The notes below the pieces were generated by a model. That model searched no databases. It was not told where the DNA came from and saw only the letters and a program-made list of their open reading frames with translations. Source: Lycium barbarum (Eukaryota; Streptophyta; Magnoliopsida; Solanales; Solanaceae). Taken from it: DNA of 64,000 bases. This document shows, piece after piece, positions 60,640-64,000 of the stretch. The position numbers and the translations under genes were made by a program. Numbering within the stretch: position 1 is the stretch's first letter; each line of letters opens with the position of its first letter. The DNA is taken from assembly GCF_019175385.1 (NCBI RefSeq), contig NC_083344.1, positions 22,080,380 through 22,144,379 of the forward strand, in the 5' to 3' direction.

Positions 60640-62893
60640 ACGCATGCACTCCAAGGTTTCGGAATTAAACGAATCGGTGAAAGCGAGTTAGTTGAAGGAA
60701 TTGGAGTTTGAGTTATGTTTTGGGAAGATTTCGTGGAATTGGAGTTATAAATTTCCTAGCCTTGCTTTGAGGAAAGGATATAGAGTCCCTTGGATGGTTG
60801 ATGAAGTTTTATACAAGTCCCAAGAAGGTTGCATAAGGATTTGAGGTCAAACGAGTCGCAGGGAACGCGATTTCGCGAAACCGAGAGATGTTGGGGCAGT
60901 GTGCAGTCGCACATTGGGTGTTCTAAGCCGCACACTGGTCGCCAACTCCTTATTTTGGATGACCTCACTGCCCAACATCATTTTTAGGCGGAGGAAGGAG
61001 TGTGTGGCCGCACACTGAGTGTGCAAGGTCGCATACTCATCGCAAAGTAGGGTCGGGGGGTGATTTTGTCACCTTTTTATATCCCCACACGACCCAAACT
61101 TCATTTAAAACTTTCCACACTTATTTCCCTACATTTCTAGTGGCTTACTAAGAGTTCTTCAAGGTTCCCAATCACCCCACACCTCTCCGTATAATCAAGA
61201 TAGAGAATCAAACATCAAAACCCAAAAGGAATCCATGAGAGGTAATTGTTCTTGCTTCTCTTCAAAGTTGTTTTAAGCTTGATCTTGAAAGGAGTTGGGG
61301 AAGGTGAATTTCTTCCATAATAAGGTATGATATTATTATTACTCATATATTTAAGTGATGTAAAGTTTTAGTACCTCTTACAGAGGAGAAAATCTAAAGT
61401 AGAGAAGCCATAGAGGTTGAGGTGAAGAAGATGATTGTAGGTGAATTTGAAAAGAGGATTTTGGATGAATAGGAGATGTTATTGAATATAATTTCTTTAT
61501 TTGATATTATGGATGTTGCTAATGGTATATGGTAGTTCTTTTTCCATGTTGTGGAAGTTGATGAAATAGGAAAAATGCTGCCCAAATTTCGTTAGTTCGT
61601 CATTAGCACTAGTTTGAACTTAGAAGGGTTTTCAAGACATAATTCTAGTAAGACTATCTTGAATGTAGATTTGCGAACATGGAAGGAGAAAGTTAAGTAA
61701 GTGAGAAGGCGTTAAGATATGTTAAGGCTTTTCCTTCTTTCTTTTGGCATGACCTTATGATACGAACCAACAATGATTAAGCGAGCATCCATATTATTCT
61801 ACTCTTAGAAGCATTAGGATTACATCAATCTTTGATGTTCGTGTACCCCGTTTATGATTGTTCCTTATGTTCATGGGTCCAGTTTTATGTATACAGTTTA
61901 TTCACGCATTACATTCATTCATATATGTATATTTACCCATAACCAGAAGGGGTTATATATGCAAGTATTATATGTATATGGGGTATGGGGAAATGAACAG
62001 GTGCTATACACGCATTACCACTTGATCAGCTGGTGCTCCAGAATGTTTAGATATGGATCGGGCTGCACACTCCGCAACAATGTATATGATGATGATGGCC
62101 GCCGACAGGCCGAAATGATATGATGGGATGCCCATAGAGGCTTAACAGCGTTATATACGCATATATACGTATGACCTACATTGATAGGCATGAGCATGAT
62201 TATCGTTGAGAGTATGCAGATTATGCACCAACAGACGCATTTTCAGTTATAAAGATTTATGCATACTTACAGATATTGGTTCATACAAATCCATGTGGGC
62301 AGTCAGTTATATTTGAGTTCCGGATTTAGTTCATTATTCTTATGCTTTTGCTACTCTTATTCTTTACATACTAAGTACATTATCCGGACTGACTCCCCGT
62401 TGCTCAGGGGGCTGTGTTCATGCCCGCAGGTTCAGGTAGACGAATAGGTGGTCTAGTTTAGTAGGACTTCTATCCAGCAGTGGTCAGTGTGCTCCATTGA
62501 TCCGAAGCTGCAGTCTATTTTGGTATGCTAGCCTTTTGAGATATACATGCATATGGGTATGACGGGGCCCTGTCCCGTCATTTCTACAGTGTTTATTCTA
62601 GTAGAGGCCTCTAGAAAGTTGTATGTAGTAGTCCAATGATGTAGCCTTGTCGGGTTCTATTCTTTGTGTACAGTATATGCAGCAGCCCAGCTGGTTTGCA
62701 TTGTTCTTTTAGCATGTTTATGTACATACAGGTTGTACAGAGTTCTTAATATCACACGCTTTCTATGAGGCAATATGAGTTTAGTTTAAGATGTTTATGG
62801 GCCCTTGATGTTTAATAAGGTTCAGACAAGTATAGGGGTGTTTGGTCGCTAGAGGTCGGAACTCGTCACGACTCATCGGTTTGGGTCGTGACA

Positions 62894-63083
62894 GAAGTGG
62901 GTTATCTACAGACCGTGCCTAGTAGAGTCTTTTTTATGGGTGTGTTGCGCGCCCCACTTATAAACAGGAGGCTGCACGATATTTAGGATGGTAACTTACT
63001 TTTCCTATCTAGATCGTGTGATAGAGCCATGTTTTAGGATGTGAGATTCTTAACCCTAACTCTAGTTGTTTTGTAGTTGAAAG
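62894..63083 (+). promoter_or_regulatory. RT-E leader with GCGCGC hairpin
   Basis: The primer site is damaged (only GAAGTGG remains before a short deletion). The leader keeps GTGCCTAGTAGAGTCTT and a hairpin at about 62932-62965, TTTAT..GGTGTG, loop TTGCGCGC, CCCACTT..ATAAAC, with one internal mismatch. The loop hexamer GCGCGC (62947-62952) is self-complementary, where RT-A to RT-D have GTGCAC. Confidence 0.75.
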
Positions 63084-64000
63084 ATGGCTTCTGCAGGGAA
63101 GAAGGTTGATGGTTCGGGGGCTTTCAGGGGAGATAGGCCCATAGAAGGCACGGGAAGGATCGACGGGTAAGGTGGGATATTCAAATAACCCAAGATTGTT
63201 GTTATCTACGGAACAAGGTTCGAATGGAAACCAATATAGTTAGTATGGTTGTAGAAGGATAATAAGAGGGGGAAACTTTCTCTACTGCAATTGGATTGAT
63301 TTGTCCCAGCTCAGAGTTCCAGAATAGAACCAAGGTTAGGATTATGATCGTTGAAATTTCAGGATTTGGGTAATAAAATAATAAAATTGAAGCTCTTCGC
63401 TTAATTGAATGTCAAAAGTATTGTAGACCAGTATAAAATGGTTGTGTTGGCATCAGTACCGAAATACAAGATTTATTGTTAGTAATTTTAGCGGGAAAGT
63501 AAGGGAGTATGTGCATAAGAGGTAGTTGCTAGCATATAAGCCCATATGTAAGATGAATGGGTGAAGTTTTGTGAAATTATTTTCAAAAGTGCTATATGAG
63601 GTGACAATTGTTACTTCAAACTCTTTTCATATTGATCAACCTTGTGTGGTTGTGTTGCATATTATATATGCTTCTATATTTGGCTCTGTGAGGCACGAGA
63701 TGCATTTTCTGGGCTGTGTGCAGGTTTGGGATTGTAGTAATTACAGAGGAAACTCTGCCGAAATGTTTTGGGACATAAACGAAACTATTGAGTACGTACA
63801 CAACCTTCAGGTAAGACTGCTACAAGGGATGAGGTTTAGTAATGAATAACTATTTTTTTTTTTGCATGAAAACATTCCTCATAGACGCCGGCGTCGCATA
63901 TGAATAACTAGAGGTGAGACTGGCAGTCAATTGTGGCATAGAGTTAATAACCCTAGGCCTGAAAGAGTGAATAGTGGGATAGTGTGATAAGTAGATGAAA
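63084..64000 (+). pseudogene. gag: RT-E gag start and decayed internal region
   Basis: ATG at 63084-63086 opens MASAGKKVDGSGAFRGDRP.. and stops at TAA 63168-63170. The start aligns with RT-G, whose leader and first codons (TCTTCTACAGGAAAG near 9315) match. Beyond this I see no recognisable capsid domain. A 92-codon frame at 63571-63849 is not recognised. The internal region runs off the window. Confidence 0.4.

Larger units (their letters stand above)
52665..62893 (+). repeat. RT-E 5' LTR, interrupted by RT-D
   Basis: LTR pieces 52665-52773 and 60640-62893 (the ACGCA target duplication counted once), about 2.36 kb in total. Starts TGTTACACCTTGG like RT-G2 and ends GGTTTGGGTCGTGACA at 62893. 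Plus-strand modules: repeated CGCACACTG words (about 60905-61035) before TTTTTATATCCCC (about 61073), GGAAAAATGCTGCCCAAAT (about 61569-61587), a pyrimidine run with GGCATG (about 61711-61753) and a hairpin block (62364-62435). It sits within the ORF1 remnant. Its 3' LTR is outside the window. Confidence 0.85.

Noticed and set aside
63571..63849. 92-codon frame as a host gene exon
   Set aside because: No recognisable domain or splice context; it follows a decayed RT-E gag start and is most likely element debris.

Overview
Plant nuclear DNA, almost certainly from a dicot and most likely Solanaceae. That is my recognition of the long-LTR chromovirus (Tekay/Del-like) and Tat/Ogre-like families, the initiator-tRNA-Met primer sites and the LTR ends; no search was run. 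No host gene was found. The window is a nested cluster of LTR retrotransposons in different states of decay. Element names used below (RT-A to RT-H) are local labels.

Layout. 1-4505: remnants of a plus-strand Ty3/gypsy element (RT-H: leader, broken gag, LTR tail) and a second LTR-like fragment. 4506-7416: unassigned DNA and a Tat/Ogre-type LTR fragment ending at 7161. 7417-11736: plus-strand RT-G (LTR, primer site, decayed gag) interrupted by a related truncated LTR (RT-G2) with a duplicated TATA region. 11737-23164: RT-A, minus strand, the only element with a full pol ORF (protease, RT, RNase H, integrase, chromodomain-like tail), between two 3.03 kb LTRs about 99% alike. 23165-38371: three minus-strand 5' halves of one family (RT-B1, B2, B3: LTR, leader, gag pieces), with a plus-strand solo LTR (RT-F) inside B1, and with B2 and B3 embedded in a tandem-repeat array of about 615 bp units. 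38372-42157 plus 52297-52664: that array followed by a Tat/Ogre-like gag and ORF1 remnant, split by RT-C (42158-52291, TSD ATAAT), a pol-less gag-only element that also carries a 5S-rRNA-like segment. 52665-64000: plus-strand RT-E, whose LTR is split by RT-D (52774-60639, TSD ACGCA), a non-coding element.

How the parts relate. RT-A to RT-D share an identical primer-site type, a conserved leader and LTR modules, so the coding-deficient members (RT-B, RT-C, RT-D) could have used proteins from an RT-A-like relative. The most interesting signals are non-coding: (i) a leader stem-loop whose loop shows a self-complementary hexamer, GTGCAC in RT-A to RT-D and GCGCGC in RT-E, resembling retroviral dimer-initiation sites; (ii) three LTR modules conserved across otherwise diverged LTRs in both orientations; (iii) the 5S-like segment with an oligo-T stop in RT-C. 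The relative insertion order can be read from target-site duplications.
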